A stretch of DNA of 32,701 bases from Methylobacter sp. (GCA_030679035.1 JAUXTH010000105.1:1-32701); one strand, 5' to 3'; shown: positions 24,901 to 32,110, counted from the first letter of the stretch. A program made the numbers and translations. Notes: generated from the sequence alone by a model not told the origin.

Positions 24901-25363
24901 CGGAACCGTGGGACATAATATGGATGGCATCAATGCCGCTACGTCCGTCCAGAACTTGCGCCATTTGCGCCAAGCCGTCCCCGCTTGCATCCAGTATATG
25001 CACTTCGGTGCCGGGCTTGGCGCCGTCACTCAATATCTGATAGTCGGTGACGTTGTTTTCGATAAAAAGGATTTCGGTGCGCGCCGACGCTGGATCAACT
25101 TGAACTGCGGGCGGTACAACATCGGCAGCCGCTTCGACAAGCTTGGCCGCCTCTATAGCGGCAGCATCCTGCACAGGGGGCTTAGGATCGGTCACAGTAT
25201 CTACAGCTGTCTCAACTGCCGCACCGTCAAACATGATACGCGGCTCCAGCGCCATCATGGTTCGACGGGGCTTATAATGCGAGCCATAGTCGATTGCAGG
25301 AGCCGACAGGTTTGAATTTATTTTGCCTGATTTTTCTTTAAGCATGGTTTTGATAAATTTCAT
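21911..25363 (-). CDS. Large LEPR-motif / DUF4347 / cadherin-like surface or secreted protein
   Basis: This 1150-residue protein is the likely cargo of the adjacent export genes. After a basic N-terminus comes L-E-P-R-I-M-F-D-G-A (39-48), the LEPR-type motif found at the start of large exported repeat proteins. A DUF4347 domain (about 96-240) follows, carrying S-H-G-S (His 152) and L-Y-G-C-D-V-G (Cys 195). Then come beta-sandwich and cadherin/VCBS-like repeats with two V-x-A-V-N-D-A-P linkers, an Asn/Thr/Ser/Gly low-complexity stretch (about 891-955), an Ig-like domain and a Gln/Glu-rich tail (about 1045-1100). No RTX glycine repeats and no ordinary Sec signal peptide are visible. AGAGAG precedes the ATG. 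Function is probably adhesion or matrix; this is inference from architecture. Confidence 0.85.
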   Translation of the reverse strand: MKFIKTMLKEKSGKINSNLSAPAIDYGSHYKPRRTMMALEPRIMFDGAAVETAVDTVTDPKPPVQDAAAIEAAKLVEAAADVVPPAVQVDPASARTEILFIENNVTDYQILSDGAKPGTEVHILDASGDGLAQMAQVLDGRSGIDAIHIMSHGSEASVGLGSLPLTAQNLSAHAADLETIGQALNPNADILLYGCDVGKGSDGAAFISALAQTTHADIAASNDATGSARLGGDWTLEVVQGNIEAQPVVTAEQITLYDSVLAAYSGTITFAGSFDNVGGSTNSSNDVTYTVSGHQLKINGTAQSVYGYVGAGNSYLPSNYVAISSNDGAETTVTLSFTAGETFSPNAITIANSSSTGKNDNISLTITGSNSQSINTSSFGTFSGRVGTQKLTAIDLSSIGAVTFLTITRNGGGTFGWFGIDDFNVSNVQASLNAPTLSATGATPTYTEDGSAVDLFSSITAATNDSGQTFSGMTLTVTNVSDTTEYLVVNGIDVALSTSTSGLSLSTVGGESAGSVTVTGAGGTKTVTITGAVLSNANMGTLIDGITYRDSSQAPTTASSRVVTITGITDNGGSSNTASPNIAATVTVAAVNDAPTLTAFASTVDTVNEDTEVEITLAELKAQGDEADVDGTVDAFVIKAVSTGSLKIGTSAGAATAWAAGSNDTVDSTHQAYWTGAQDANGTLNAFTAVAKDNSGAESSTARQATVNVTAVNDAPSGVGNLTLAAVTQDTTNPTGTAISALTGYSFQDVDTGATSPGVLVVGNTANAVTEGAWQYSSDGGANWKPVATVAEGATALALSSATQVRFVPVANYSGTPPALSVRALDNTYVAAFSTTTGGTETRVIANSSTNGGATAISGSLNTISTSVTAKSTTSETPVQEEETPGSNLTQQNGNTDNKPNSDTGTGNNTNTGNNTGTGNNTNTDNNNNPSDTHGSDNSNTNNSGNNSSYNNNSNSGSSFSQTIVVDMKLNVDSHGNGTSGGTINIPSSAFAGLNTTGAVTITAAQSSGQSLPSFISVNPSTGAVTVKEGAVVTSPITVKVTIRDAQGKQVVVLVKVQPQKGKVQQQNQEQEEDQQTDDGERNQGDNSQGQGRGQNQRTHAEQIDKQLAHAGKPGLTQQLQMVGSKGFELQRQKLLDSLASLVSENKDAA
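22497..22690 (-). repeat. Low-complexity Asn/Thr/Gly codon repeat in the DUF4347 protein
   Basis: A run of imperfect short repeats encodes G-T-G-N-N-T-N-T-G-N-N and related units, then N/S-rich sequence. It forms a flexible linker between the cadherin-like region and the C-terminal Ig-like domain. Repeats of this kind tend to change length between strains. Confidence 0.75.
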
Positions 25364-25497
25364 GTTGGTGCTCTCTGCATTAGTGAACGGGTTACCGAAA
25401 GTCTGGCTTAAGCGCTTGGCGCATTGTGAGCGTAATTTAAAGGTTGCTCAGAATATGTTTCTTTTAGTTTGTACTCAGTGCAAAGCCTAAATGGCAT

Positions 25498-26352
25498 TTA
25501 CGATTTCAATTCCGACACCAGAACTCCCTGCTCCGGTGGCTTGGCTGTAACTACGTAGGCCTGGCTGCCCGAAGAGTCGCTCCAAAAAGAAAGCTGGGAA
25601 TATTTCTCGAACAAATCGGGGGGGATAATCGTACGCCTTGGCTGGAATTCCACCTTGGGCCGAACGCGGTGCAGGCCCTCGACCCCCAACTGGAAGTCGA
25701 ATTCGGGGGCGTCGTACTCCACGTTTTCGAAATCGTGCTCAAAAAGCGGCTCGCCGATAAACTGATAGAGGAGCGGCAGCAATTTTTGCGGCGCCTGGGC
25801 CAGCAGGTCATAATCCAAGACCAGCAGAGAAGCTCCTTGTTCGCCGTAAAACGCTTCGCGCAAAGCCGACCAGGCAAAGCCGACCAGTTGGTCGTGCTGG
25901 GCCAACCCTTCAAGGCGGTTATAAACCGTGCTCCGTTGCATATTGCCGAACAGCCGGGTGTTTTCGTAAGGATTGGCCCGGTACAGTCGCTCGATGCTAT
26001 CCATAACCCAGGCTACGTTGCGTACGCAGGCGATGATTTTGGCGCCCGGAAAAAGATCCAGCAGGGCCGGCAGCTTGGCGCACCACTGGCGGTTGGTGTC
26101 GAAAATCACCGCATCATCCGGGTAACTCTCGTAAAACGAGGTAAACAAGCCGCGCAAGACTGCTCGCCGCTGATCGACACCGACTACCGCCCCGAATTCG
26201 CTGCCGGCACTCATTTGCGCCAGGGCTGCGTTAAAAAGAGAGCCTACCGGACTGGTCATGCCTGCGTGGAAACGTGGATTTTGGCGCAGGATGGCTGCCA
26301 GCAAGGTAGAGCCGGAACGCGGCAGTCCAGAAATAAAATGATAGCGGGGCAT
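25498..26352 (-). CDS. Sulfotransferase-family protein
   Basis: Sulfotransferases move a sulfuryl group from PAPS to a hydroxyl or amino group. The 284-residue product begins with the 5'-phosphosulfate loop G-L-P-R-S-G-S-T-L-L (about residues 9-18), has a V-R-N (3'-phosphate-binding type) segment after I-I-A-C near residue 110, and a D-Y-D-L-L-A segment near 178, all in the order of the bacterial sulfotransferase family. The acceptor is unknown. No Shine-Dalgarno site is visible before the ATG. It lies between the DUF4347 gene and a second, distantly related sulfotransferase, so either the exported repeat protein or the collar protein could be a substrate. Confidence 0.82.
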   Translation of the reverse strand: MPRYHFISGLPRSGSTLLAAILRQNPRFHAGMTSPVGSLFNAALAQMSAGSEFGAVVGVDQRRAVLRGLFTSFYESYPDDAVIFDTNRQWCAKLPALLDLFPGAKIIACVRNVAWVMDSIERLYRANPYENTRLFGNMQRSTVYNRLEGLAQHDQLVGFAWSALREAFYGEQGASLLVLDYDLLAQAPQKLLPLLYQFIGEPLFEHDFENVEYDAPEFDFQLGVEGLHRVRPKVEFQPRRTIIPPDLFEKYSQLSFWSDSSGSQAYVVTAKPPEQGVLVSELKS

Positions 26353-26735
26353 ATAGTCTAAGTGGATGGCAAAGCCTTAATAAAGAATGCACTTATTAGT
26401 TATATCTAGTAAGTACTAATACCTAGCCTCAGTGTAACAACACAACTTACCAATTACAACTCTTCCGTAAATCAGGCTTTTATCGTTATTATGTCATGCA
26501 TCCCATTTAATTTTGATGCAGCCTAAAAATCACTTTTTATCAAAGTAGCCTGCACCGGAAACGCTTATTTTTTTGGGGCTTGTTGTTAATGCTCTTGACT
26601 TAAGTTCGATCCGTTAGCCCCGACCCACAAGGGCACGTGATTAAGCTTCGTAGGAGCGGGCCATGCCCGCGAACGGTATGGGTCAAGACACACTTCGTTG
26701 CCAAAATATCGCGGGCACGGCCCGCTCCTACGGCT
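26353..26735. repeat. Gap between the two sulfotransferase genes with a REP-like element
   Basis: An inverted pair, GTAGGAGCGGGCCATGCCCGCG (26650-26671) and CGCGGGCACGGCCCGCTCCTAC (26710-26731), forms a REP/BIME-like element with partly complementary flanks (GTGATTAAGC and its counterpart GATCAC). The core resembles REP sequences of Pseudomonas. The rest (26353-26640) is AT-rich with no convincing ORF; a promoter for the downstream sulfotransferase must lie here if it is not on the collar transcript. Confidence 0.7.
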
Positions 26736-27686
26736 TCATTGATCACGACTGCGGCATTGTTCGAGCTGGGCATAGAGTGGCGCGACCCGTTGTTGCAGTA
26801 TCGGATGCGATGAGGCGAGCGACGCATCGCCGATGAACCGGATGCCCTGGCTTTTGGCATGAAAACCAGCCCGTTGCCGCATCCACTCCAGTTGTTCCGC
26901 AGTGCAATCAAGACCGTGCCGAGACAGCAGGTCTTGCCATAGGATGTCCGGTAATTGCCGGTAATTGATTAATTGCAAATGCTCTACGTTAGCGAGCGCC
27001 GCTTCGAAAAACCCAGCCAGAACCTTGGCGCAATAGCCGTCCAAATCCCCTGCCTCCAATGCTTCTGCCGCCAGCGAGGCAATCATTCCCGGTACCATCT
27101 GCGGTCCGCGCTGGCGTCGATGTGAAGCCAGTATGGCTTCCGGTTCTCGATAAAGAAACCAGCATGGTGTATCCGGGAAAGCGGCGCGAAATATCGGCAA
27201 AAATTGAGTATGCCAGCTATCGAGCTTGATGAAAAAGTGAGTTTCTTCAGGGCTTCGCTGTTGCCCCAAGGCCAGGATCAATTGCCTCAGGCCGGCGCTG
27301 CCGCCACCGGCTTCGGGCTCTGTTTGATGGAGGTGTAAGAAAGCATCAATGACTGGCGGCTCCGACATCACAATACAACAGGACAGGGTTGCCAATAATT
27401 GGCTGAGCAAGGTGGAGCCGCAACGCGAGGTATGAAAAATAAACGCGCTCGGTGTCAGCGCCGGTTCCAGACGCGTCAGCCAATCGAATTCTGTGCGGCA
27501 AATATAACGTTGCGCCGGATTTTGTTGTTGCAATGTATCGGCGAAAAACGGAGCGGTAAAACGGTTTGGGATATGTCGCCAAATAATTTCCCGGCCTTGC
27601 AGGGTCACCGGAAACCAATTGAGCAATGAGGTCAAAGCATCTTTGACAACAGGCTGACCTCGTAATAACTGCCGTTCATTCAGCAT
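26736..27686 (-). CDS. Second sulfotransferase-like protein, downstream of the collar protein
   Basis: From the ATG at 27686 the product is 316 residues. A longer reading from 27770 overlaps the collar gene and is less likely, although neither start has a good ribosome site. About 80 N-terminal residues precede the nucleotide loop F-H-T-S-R-C-G-S-T-L-L (about 84-94). L-Y-R-E-P then lies at the 3'-phosphate position, followed by I-N-Y-R-Q-L-P. It shares only the loop pattern with the neighbour sulfotransferase. It starts 49 bp after the collar gene, so the two probably share a transcript. Its stop codon lies in the flank of a REP-like hairpin element. Confidence 0.75.
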   Translation of the reverse strand: MLNERQLLRGQPVVKDALTSLLNWFPVTLQGREIIWRHIPNRFTAPFFADTLQQQNPAQRYICRTEFDWLTRLEPALTPSAFIFHTSRCGSTLLSQLLATLSCCIVMSEPPVIDAFLHLHQTEPEAGGGSAGLRQLILALGQQRSPEETHFFIKLDSWHTQFLPIFRAAFPDTPCWFLYREPEAILASHRRQRGPQMVPGMIASLAAEALEAGDLDGYCAKVLAGFFEAALANVEHLQLINYRQLPDILWQDLLSRHGLDCTAEQLEWMRQRAGFHAKSQGIRFIGDASLASSHPILQQRVAPLYAQLEQCRSRDQ

Positions 27687-27735
27687 GGGATAGTATGAGA
27701 AAAAGGAAGGCGCGGCCAAGCCGCGCCTAACCGGT

Positions 27736-28419
27736 TTAATTTCTGGAAGGAAAAATCCCTTCCATAGCAATTATGTAGTTCAGCCCAAGATAGGGCTGCA
27801 TGTTGGAAAAAATGGTGCTTGTGGTTGCGATCGGAATCGCCAGTGGCGCGCCGCTGCCGGTATTGGCGTTTGTCACTGAACCGGTACCACTAACTACCGT
27901 ACTCACACTTGCGGTGTTGAGCGGGACTAAATCCGTAGCTGCACCGGGCGTGGCTAGATACATCGCCCCAGAGGTACCGCCTGTGCCGGTATTGGACAAG
28001 GTGGCGTTATTAGAAGGAGCCGGACTACCTGGTCCTTTCGAAGTGGCATTAAGCGTCGAGGTGGCGCTTAAGTCGCTTAAACTCAACGTCGCCGTATGTG
28101 TATGTGCCGGTAGATTAGCCTGAGTGATTGTTATCGTTGCTGTACCGGTAGAGGTAACCGCGGCATTATTTGCGCCTGCCTTTTCACCTTGCGCAATCGG
28201 TGATATGCCTGGCCCATTACCCTGTGACCCGACAACGACCCGGCCGCGCAGATCGGGTATGCCGAAAGTTACCTGCCCATCCCCGCCATACATGGTGCCT
28301 AATAACGCAAACATTGCCGAATTCTGAGCAATCGGCACTGTTTGACCATTGCAAAACAGCCAACCTCTTGGTGGATAATTAAATCCCACTGCCAGAATGG
28401 TTCCCATAAATGCATCCAT
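27736..28419 (-). CDS. Phage tail collar-domain protein (microcystin-dependent-protein type)
   Basis: The 227-residue product has the tail-collar domain near its N-terminus: M-G-T-I-L-A-V-G-F-N-Y-P-P-R-G-W-L-F-C-N-G-Q, then L-G-T-M-Y-G-G-D-G-Q-V-T-F-G-I-P-D-L-R-G-R-V-V-V-G (about residues 5-65). This is the sequence of MDP-type proteins found in many bacteria outside prophages. The middle is Ser/Thr/Asn/Gly-rich with P-A-H-T-H-T, and the end P-Y-L-G-L-N-Y-I-I-A-M-E-G-I-F-P-S is typical. GGAAT precedes the ATG. No other phage structural genes are nearby. The Ser/Thr/Asn-rich region offers many sites for sulfation or hydroxylation by neighbouring enzymes, which is my inference. Confidence 0.88.
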   Translation of the reverse strand: MDAFMGTILAVGFNYPPRGWLFCNGQTVPIAQNSAMFALLGTMYGGDGQVTFGIPDLRGRVVVGSQGNGPGISPIAQGEKAGANNAAVTSTGTATITITQANLPAHTHTATLSLSDLSATSTLNATSKGPGSPAPSNNATLSNTGTGGTSGAMYLATPGAATDLVPLNTASVSTVVSGTGSVTNANTGSGAPLAIPIATTSTIFSNMQPYLGLNYIIAMEGIFPSRN

Positions 28420-28927
28420 AATAAATTCCTATTTTACTGTATGTGATTAAAACGCAACGATAATAGACCGCTGCACGATAAGATTACCTAGTATTTAATT
28501 ACGCAAATAGGGTTATGCTTTTTAGTAAAAAGCCTTAAAAAGCAGCCCACATAAAACAATAAATACCTGATTTTTGAAATTAAGCACTAGTTACCGGTAA
28601 TACAATTTTACTCAAACTCCAATCGGTAAGATAAAACCAAGGTTTGAATTTAATTCACAGCCGCAATTTATTTTTACTTAATTGGAAAAGTCAGTGCTAT
28701 GGCCCAATTTTTTTAATTCTAGCCAAATAGTCAGCTGACTGGGTCGCAAAGATAGCAGATCATTCCGTTAAATAAAACAAAAAAGATCATGGGCTAATTA
28801 ACCCAGTAAGCAGGTTCCGTAATGCCGGTAGATAGATGACTGAATATAGTCACTAAAACACATACCCCGGCTTTTCTTTCGCAGAGCCGTGCACTACTCC
28901 TAATATTATATTGTTTTTATTGGGGGG
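28420..28927. other. AT-rich non-coding region upstream of the collar gene
   Basis: About 500 bp without a credible ORF on either strand. It is AT-rich and contains the collar gene's ribosome site (GGAAT at 28422-28426) and presumably its promoter. I see no tRNA or known RNA gene. Confidence 0.5.
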
Positions 28928-29061
28928 CAATGCCATTAAGTTAAGCACTGTAGGGGCGGGCCATGCCCGCGATGATGGAGTTACAACTTAGAAATCACTG
29001 CTTAAATGTCGCGGGCGCGGCCCACTCCTACGGCATCATTACGCTTAACTTAATGGCATTG
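28928..29061. mobile_element. MITE-like element with 19-bp terminal inverted repeats and REP-like core
   Basis: Terminal repeats at 28928-28946 (CAATGCCATTAAGTTAAGC) and 29043-29061 are perfect inverted copies. Inside, GTAGGGGCGGGCCATGCCCGCG (28950-28971) pairs with CGCGGGCGCGGCCCACTCCTAC (29010-29031) imperfectly. ATTGGGGGG flanks or overlaps both ends (28919-28927 and 29058-29066) and may be a target-site duplication. There is no coding capacity. The core is a relative of the element at 26650-26731. Confidence 0.65.
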
Positions 29062-29095
29062 GGGGGGGAACTGCATACTACCGATTAATTAGGAT

Positions 29096-29806
29096 TTATT
29101 CAGCGCTCCGCACAGCATTCAATCGATTAGCCAAACTCAATGCTGCAGCTGTGCCGCTTTGCCGCAATTCAGCAATGATTTCCGATACATTTGCATCGGT
29201 AATACTGGGATCACCATATTTCGGTTCGGGATTGGCAACAAACCCGGCCGCATTAAATATATCGGTTAGCCATTGATTCGGGATGCAATCAAGCACTAAA
29301 TGAATACGATGCACTGCGCTATGATTTTCAACCCGGTGCCTGCAATTGGCATTCATGTACCAAGTGCCGCCCGCAGCAAAATGAATCGACTCGCCATCCA
29401 GCCAAAACAATACTTCTGGGTCTGTGATAATAGGAATATGCAAGCGTGCCAAGCCATCTTCAAAATTGGTTCCGGGATCGGTATGTTCGCGGATGACGCC
29501 GCCCGGTGCCAATGCCATCAAGCGCACGGCGCAGGTTTCGCATTTGAAGTGTTGCAGGATTTGCTGAAAATAAGGGCAGCGCGCCAATAGCGGCGTATCC
29601 AGAAATTGGTTATTCGAAAATGCCAGAATATCGTCGCTACGTCCGTGTGGAGAACGCAATGCCTGACAGTGCCAATATCCGGCCTCGGCAGCTTGATCAT
29701 TGTAATGAGGCACCCATTGATCCGGCATTAAGCGCTGCAAATCGGTTTGCAACGCGGCCAGATCGAAATCGAACGGCAAACGCAAATAACGGGTAGCCTG
29801 TTTCAT
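29096..29806 (-). CDS. Aspartyl/asparaginyl beta-hydroxylase family protein
   Basis: This 236-residue product belongs to the Fe(II)/2-oxoglutarate oxygenases related to mammalian aspartyl beta-hydroxylase. The double-stranded beta-helix carries the metal ligands H-T-D (His 108, Asp 110) and the distal His in C-R-H-R-V-E-N (about 157), with an Arg in H-R-I-H-L-V-L-D (about 167) placed to bind 2-oxoglutarate. The C-terminal 60 residues are helical and outside the core. The ATG overlaps the stop of the acetyltransferase gene by 4 bp, so they form an operon. The substrate is unknown; the nearby collar protein is a candidate. Confidence 0.88.
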   Translation of the reverse strand: MKQATRYLRLPFDFDLAALQTDLQRLMPDQWVPHYNDQAAEAGYWHCQALRSPHGRSDDILAFSNNQFLDTPLLARCPYFQQILQHFKCETCAVRLMALAPGGVIREHTDPGTNFEDGLARLHIPIITDPEVLFWLDGESIHFAAGGTWYMNANCRHRVENHSAVHRIHLVLDCIPNQWLTDIFNAAGFVANPEPKYGDPSITDANVSEIIAELRQSGTAAALSLANRLNAVRSAE

Positions 29807-30288
29807 ACTGTAACTCCAGCTCGCCAGCGCATCTGTTCGCTCAGTTCATCTTCGTCAACAATTTGGAAGCCGGCAGAAAGATAGAGCCTGCGTGCTTTGA
29901 GGTTGTTTTTTACTACGCGCAAACTCAAGCTTGCCTGATGGGTTCCGGCCATCTGTTGAAGGTGCTGCACCATATACCGCGCCAAACCACGTCTTTGAGC
30001 GCTAGGCAGGACTGCAATGTCGATCAGGCGAATATCGCCGGTAGTGTGCTCGAATACCATGCGCCCCAGCGCTTGACTCTGAGATTCGAGAATTTTGGTT
30101 TGAGCATTTGGATAGTTCTGCTGCACTCCAAGTGCATGAATCTGTTGCTGAGATCGAACCAAGTTGTCGATAAAGACTGAATCCATCGGCAACATGAGCA
30201 AATCTTCGCGGGTTGAACGATAAAGTGTGTCGATAAATTCTTGATCGCGCTCCTGGACGGAACGTAAATGAAAATCGGGCGGCGACAT
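29803..30288 (-). CDS. GNAT-family N-acetyltransferase
   Basis: The 161-residue product has the GNAT fold: an N-terminal F-H-L-R-S-V-Q-E-R-D strand, the central L-I-D-I-A-V-L-P strand, the acetyl-CoA loop Q-R-R-G-L-A-R-Y (about residues 117-124), and the terminal N-L-K-A-R-R-L-Y-L-S-A-G-F-Q motif. The acceptor cannot be told from sequence. It is the first gene of a two-gene operon with the beta-hydroxylase and is divergent from the DUF6916 gene across a 90-bp promoter region. Confidence 0.88.
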   Translation of the reverse strand: MSPPDFHLRSVQERDQEFIDTLYRSTREDLLMLPMDSVFIDNLVRSQQQIHALGVQQNYPNAQTKILESQSQALGRMVFEHTTGDIRLIDIAVLPSAQRRGLARYMVQHLQQMAGTHQASLSLRVVKNNLKARRLYLSAGFQIVDEDELSEQMRWRAGVTV

Positions 30289-30377
30289 ATCTATAAATTT
30301 TTTACGAAGTTTAAAATATTTTTTCTGCTATCATGCACGCCGTCGACTTTTGACGCAACTCTATCTAAAGGTTAGCC

Positions 30378-30683
30378 ATGAATCTTAGTCTTGAACAAGC
30401 CTCTCCGTTAGTGGGCACAAACTTCACAATACACACACAAGCTGGTCTGATCGACTTGCAATTAATCGATGTAGCGGAATTACCGCGCCGCAATATACCG
30501 GAACAATTTCGCACTCCGTTATCATTGGTTTTTACCGGGCCGCCCGATACACTGTTGTTGCAAGATATTTATCTTGTTGAGCATGCTGAATTGGGACAGC
30601 ATCAATGGCTCATGGGGCCTATATTATCAATTAACCCGGGTTCTAATGATAACAAACTCTACTATGAGATAATGTTTGCCTGA
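30378..30683 (+). CDS. DUF6916-type small protein
   Basis: The 101-residue product is a single beta-rich domain with no signal peptide or membrane helix. It has the pattern P-L-V-G-T-N-F-T-I near the start, a central T-P-L-S-L-V-F-T-G-P-P-D-T-L-L-L-Q-D-I-Y and an E-L-G-Q-H-Q-W-L-M-G-P-I end, which I associate with DUF6916. AAAGG precedes the ATG. Its function is unknown. I recall such proteins encoded near collar-domain proteins, which fits this neighbourhood, but I could not check that. Confidence 0.7.
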   Translation: MNLSLEQASPLVGTNFTIHTQAGLIDLQLIDVAELPRRNIPEQFRTPLSLVFTGPPDTLLLQDIYLVEHAELGQHQWLMGPILSINPGSNDNKLYYEIMFA

Positions 30684-31033
30684 GAATAACAGGTTCGTCG
30701 TACGTTAACCCAAGCAGAACCCATAATTAAAAACCATGCAATCGAGTAAGGCTGTTTTATCGGCCTGAGGTGACGGACGCTCGTCACCTCTCTGCTCCCT
30801 CCTGAATGTCGCGTATGGGGTTGAGAGATCATCTGGTTCACTATCCAACCACTCCGCCAAGCTGAAAGCTGGGTGTAAACCCTGTTGTTTGGGGTAAGTT
30901 GGATTCTGTTGAGACTTTCAAGGATTGGTGATTCCCAAATTTCTTTATAGGTGATTTATACTCGAAACAGCTAATACAGTGTTGGACGAAGCCGCTATCG
31001 CGGAGAATCCCCTTCGAACAACCACTCGATAAA
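30684..31033. other. Non-coding stretch after the DUF6916 gene
   Basis: Apart from the hairpin at 30767-30790, I see no supported gene. A 65-codon open frame on the minus strand (30841-31038) runs into the MITE end, has no ribosome site and looks accidental or a remnant. Confidence 0.45.
30767..30790. terminator. Hairpin after the DUF6916 gene
   Basis: GAGGTGACG (30767-30775) pairs perfectly with CGTCACCTC (30782-30790) around a 6-base loop, 83 bp after the stop codon of the DUF6916 gene. There is no U-tract, only a pyrimidine-rich TCTGCTCCCTCC. It may be a transcription end point or another palindromic repeat. Confidence 0.35.
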
Positions 31034-31194
31034 ACCATTAATTGTATCTACTTTAAATTTCAGGGCATTTGGAGCCGCGACTTCAGTCGCGGAGATGGCT
31101 CATCATCACTGCTTATGCAGGAACGCTCATGCGCGACTAAAGTCGCGGCTCCATTCATGGTTTTTCCCGCCTTTTAAAGTAGATACCATTAATT
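31034..31194. mobile_element. MITE-like element with candidate 10-bp target duplication
   Basis: ACCATTAATT occurs directly at both ends (31034-31043 and 31185-31194). Inside it, (GT)ATCTACTTTAAA at the left faces TTTTAAAGTAGAT at the right. The core is an inverted pair, GGAGCCGCGACTTCAGTCGCG (31071-31091) and CGCGACTAAAGTCGCGGCTCC (31132-31152). The left half recurs at 32633-32671 (TTTTAAATTTCAGG, then GGAGCCGCGACTTTAGTCGCG). The interior has no coding capacity, so any movement would need a transposase encoded elsewhere. Confidence 0.65.
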
Positions 31195-31277
31195 TACATC
31201 TTGTCTAAACCAAGGCTTCGCGTTACACCCCCCAATCTGGAAATTACGCATAAATACATAAACTAGCAAATGCAGTG

Positions 31278-31772
31278 CTATTCTCTTAACCAACGTTGCA
31301 TTTGTGGAAACGCCTTCCAGCCTAATTTTTCAGCCTTGCTTGGTTCAGCAGTTAAACCCATCCACTGCAACAGTGGTACTCCTAGATTGCTGCCGTTGCT
31401 AAAAATATCTATCAGCCATTCTGATTCGCCTTTATAGCCATCGGAATGAAACACAACTTCCGGCGGCAGGTTTAAATACACCAAGGCCGCCCATGACCAC
31501 GCTAACGCTGCTATTTCATCGCCGGCATTTTTGCTGACATCGTTATATAAAATATTGCGTTGCATGCCTTCCATCACCGCTAAATGTCCAGCCTCGTGCA
31601 ATAAATCTCCAGGATATTTCAACTTGGTTTCGTCCACCACCAATACGCCCTTATCAATCAAAATACCGGGCAAAATAACATTATCAGGAATATCTCCTGC
31701 CTGTACAGGAATGCCTATGCCGGAAATAAAATCGGTGATTTGTTGGGTTAGTGGATTTGCAAATACGGCCAT
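31278..31772 (-). CDS. Hypothetical protein with an HEAGH zinc-peptidase-like motif
   Basis: I do not recognise this 164-residue protein. Residues 59-63 are H-E-A-G-H, the gluzincin-type zinc motif, and a helix beginning D-E-I-A-A-L-A-W-S-W (about 85-94) could give the third ligand Glu, so a small metallopeptidase fold is plausible. It lacks a signal peptide, so it should be cytoplasmic unless it leaves by another route. The C-terminal W-M-G-L-T-A-E-P...W-K-A-F-P-Q-M-Q-R-W-L is probably helical. It stands alone between a MITE-like element and the cold-shock gene. The ORF uses normal codons and is likely real. Confidence 0.7.
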   Translation of the reverse strand: MAVFANPLTQQITDFISGIGIPVQAGDIPDNVILPGILIDKGVLVVDETKLKYPGDLLHEAGHLAVMEGMQRNILYNDVSKNAGDEIAALAWSWAALVYLNLPPEVVFHSDGYKGESEWLIDIFSNGSNLGVPLLQWMGLTAEPSKAEKLGWKAFPQMQRWLRE

Positions 31773-32110
31773 GTTTTTTCTCTTCGTTGATTATTGTAAC
31801 GGATATATTATTGTGCAAACTGATAGAGTTAATTTTGGGTGGCCTAGCCAGCGATTGGAATGATAACGTTTATTTGGAAAATTGGGCATTATTTATCAAG
31901 CCGGACGCATGAATTTCCCAGTGCGCAATAACACACCGAACTATTGAAGATACTGAATTTTTTCGAATAAACTGACAAATCAGCAAGTTGCCGCAGATGC
32001 AAAATCAACATTTCAACTGGCACAAGGCAAAGATGAATTGTTTTTGAGATGCTGATAAGCTTGAAATGAATATAACGGTAAGAGTTGGTTGATTTGTTTA
32101 TTGGCAGACA
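31773..32110. other. Non-coding gap between the cold-shock gene and the HEAGH-motif gene
   Basis: No supported gene. A stretch around 31972-32056 can be read on the plus strand as about 33 codons with protein-like composition (Q-V-A-A-D-A-K-S-T-F-Q-L-A-Q-G-K-D-E-L-F), but a stop precedes it and there is no start codon, so at most it is a gene remnant. The HEAGH gene's promoter should lie near 31773-31850. Confidence 0.4.

Noticed and set aside
27736-28419. Collar-domain gene as sign of a prophage
   Set aside because: No capsid, terminase, integrase or other tail genes are near, and MDP-type collar proteins are common outside prophages.
30841-31038. 65-codon minus-strand frame near the family G element
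   Set aside because: No ribosome site, no known motif, and its start overlaps the edge of the MITE-like element.
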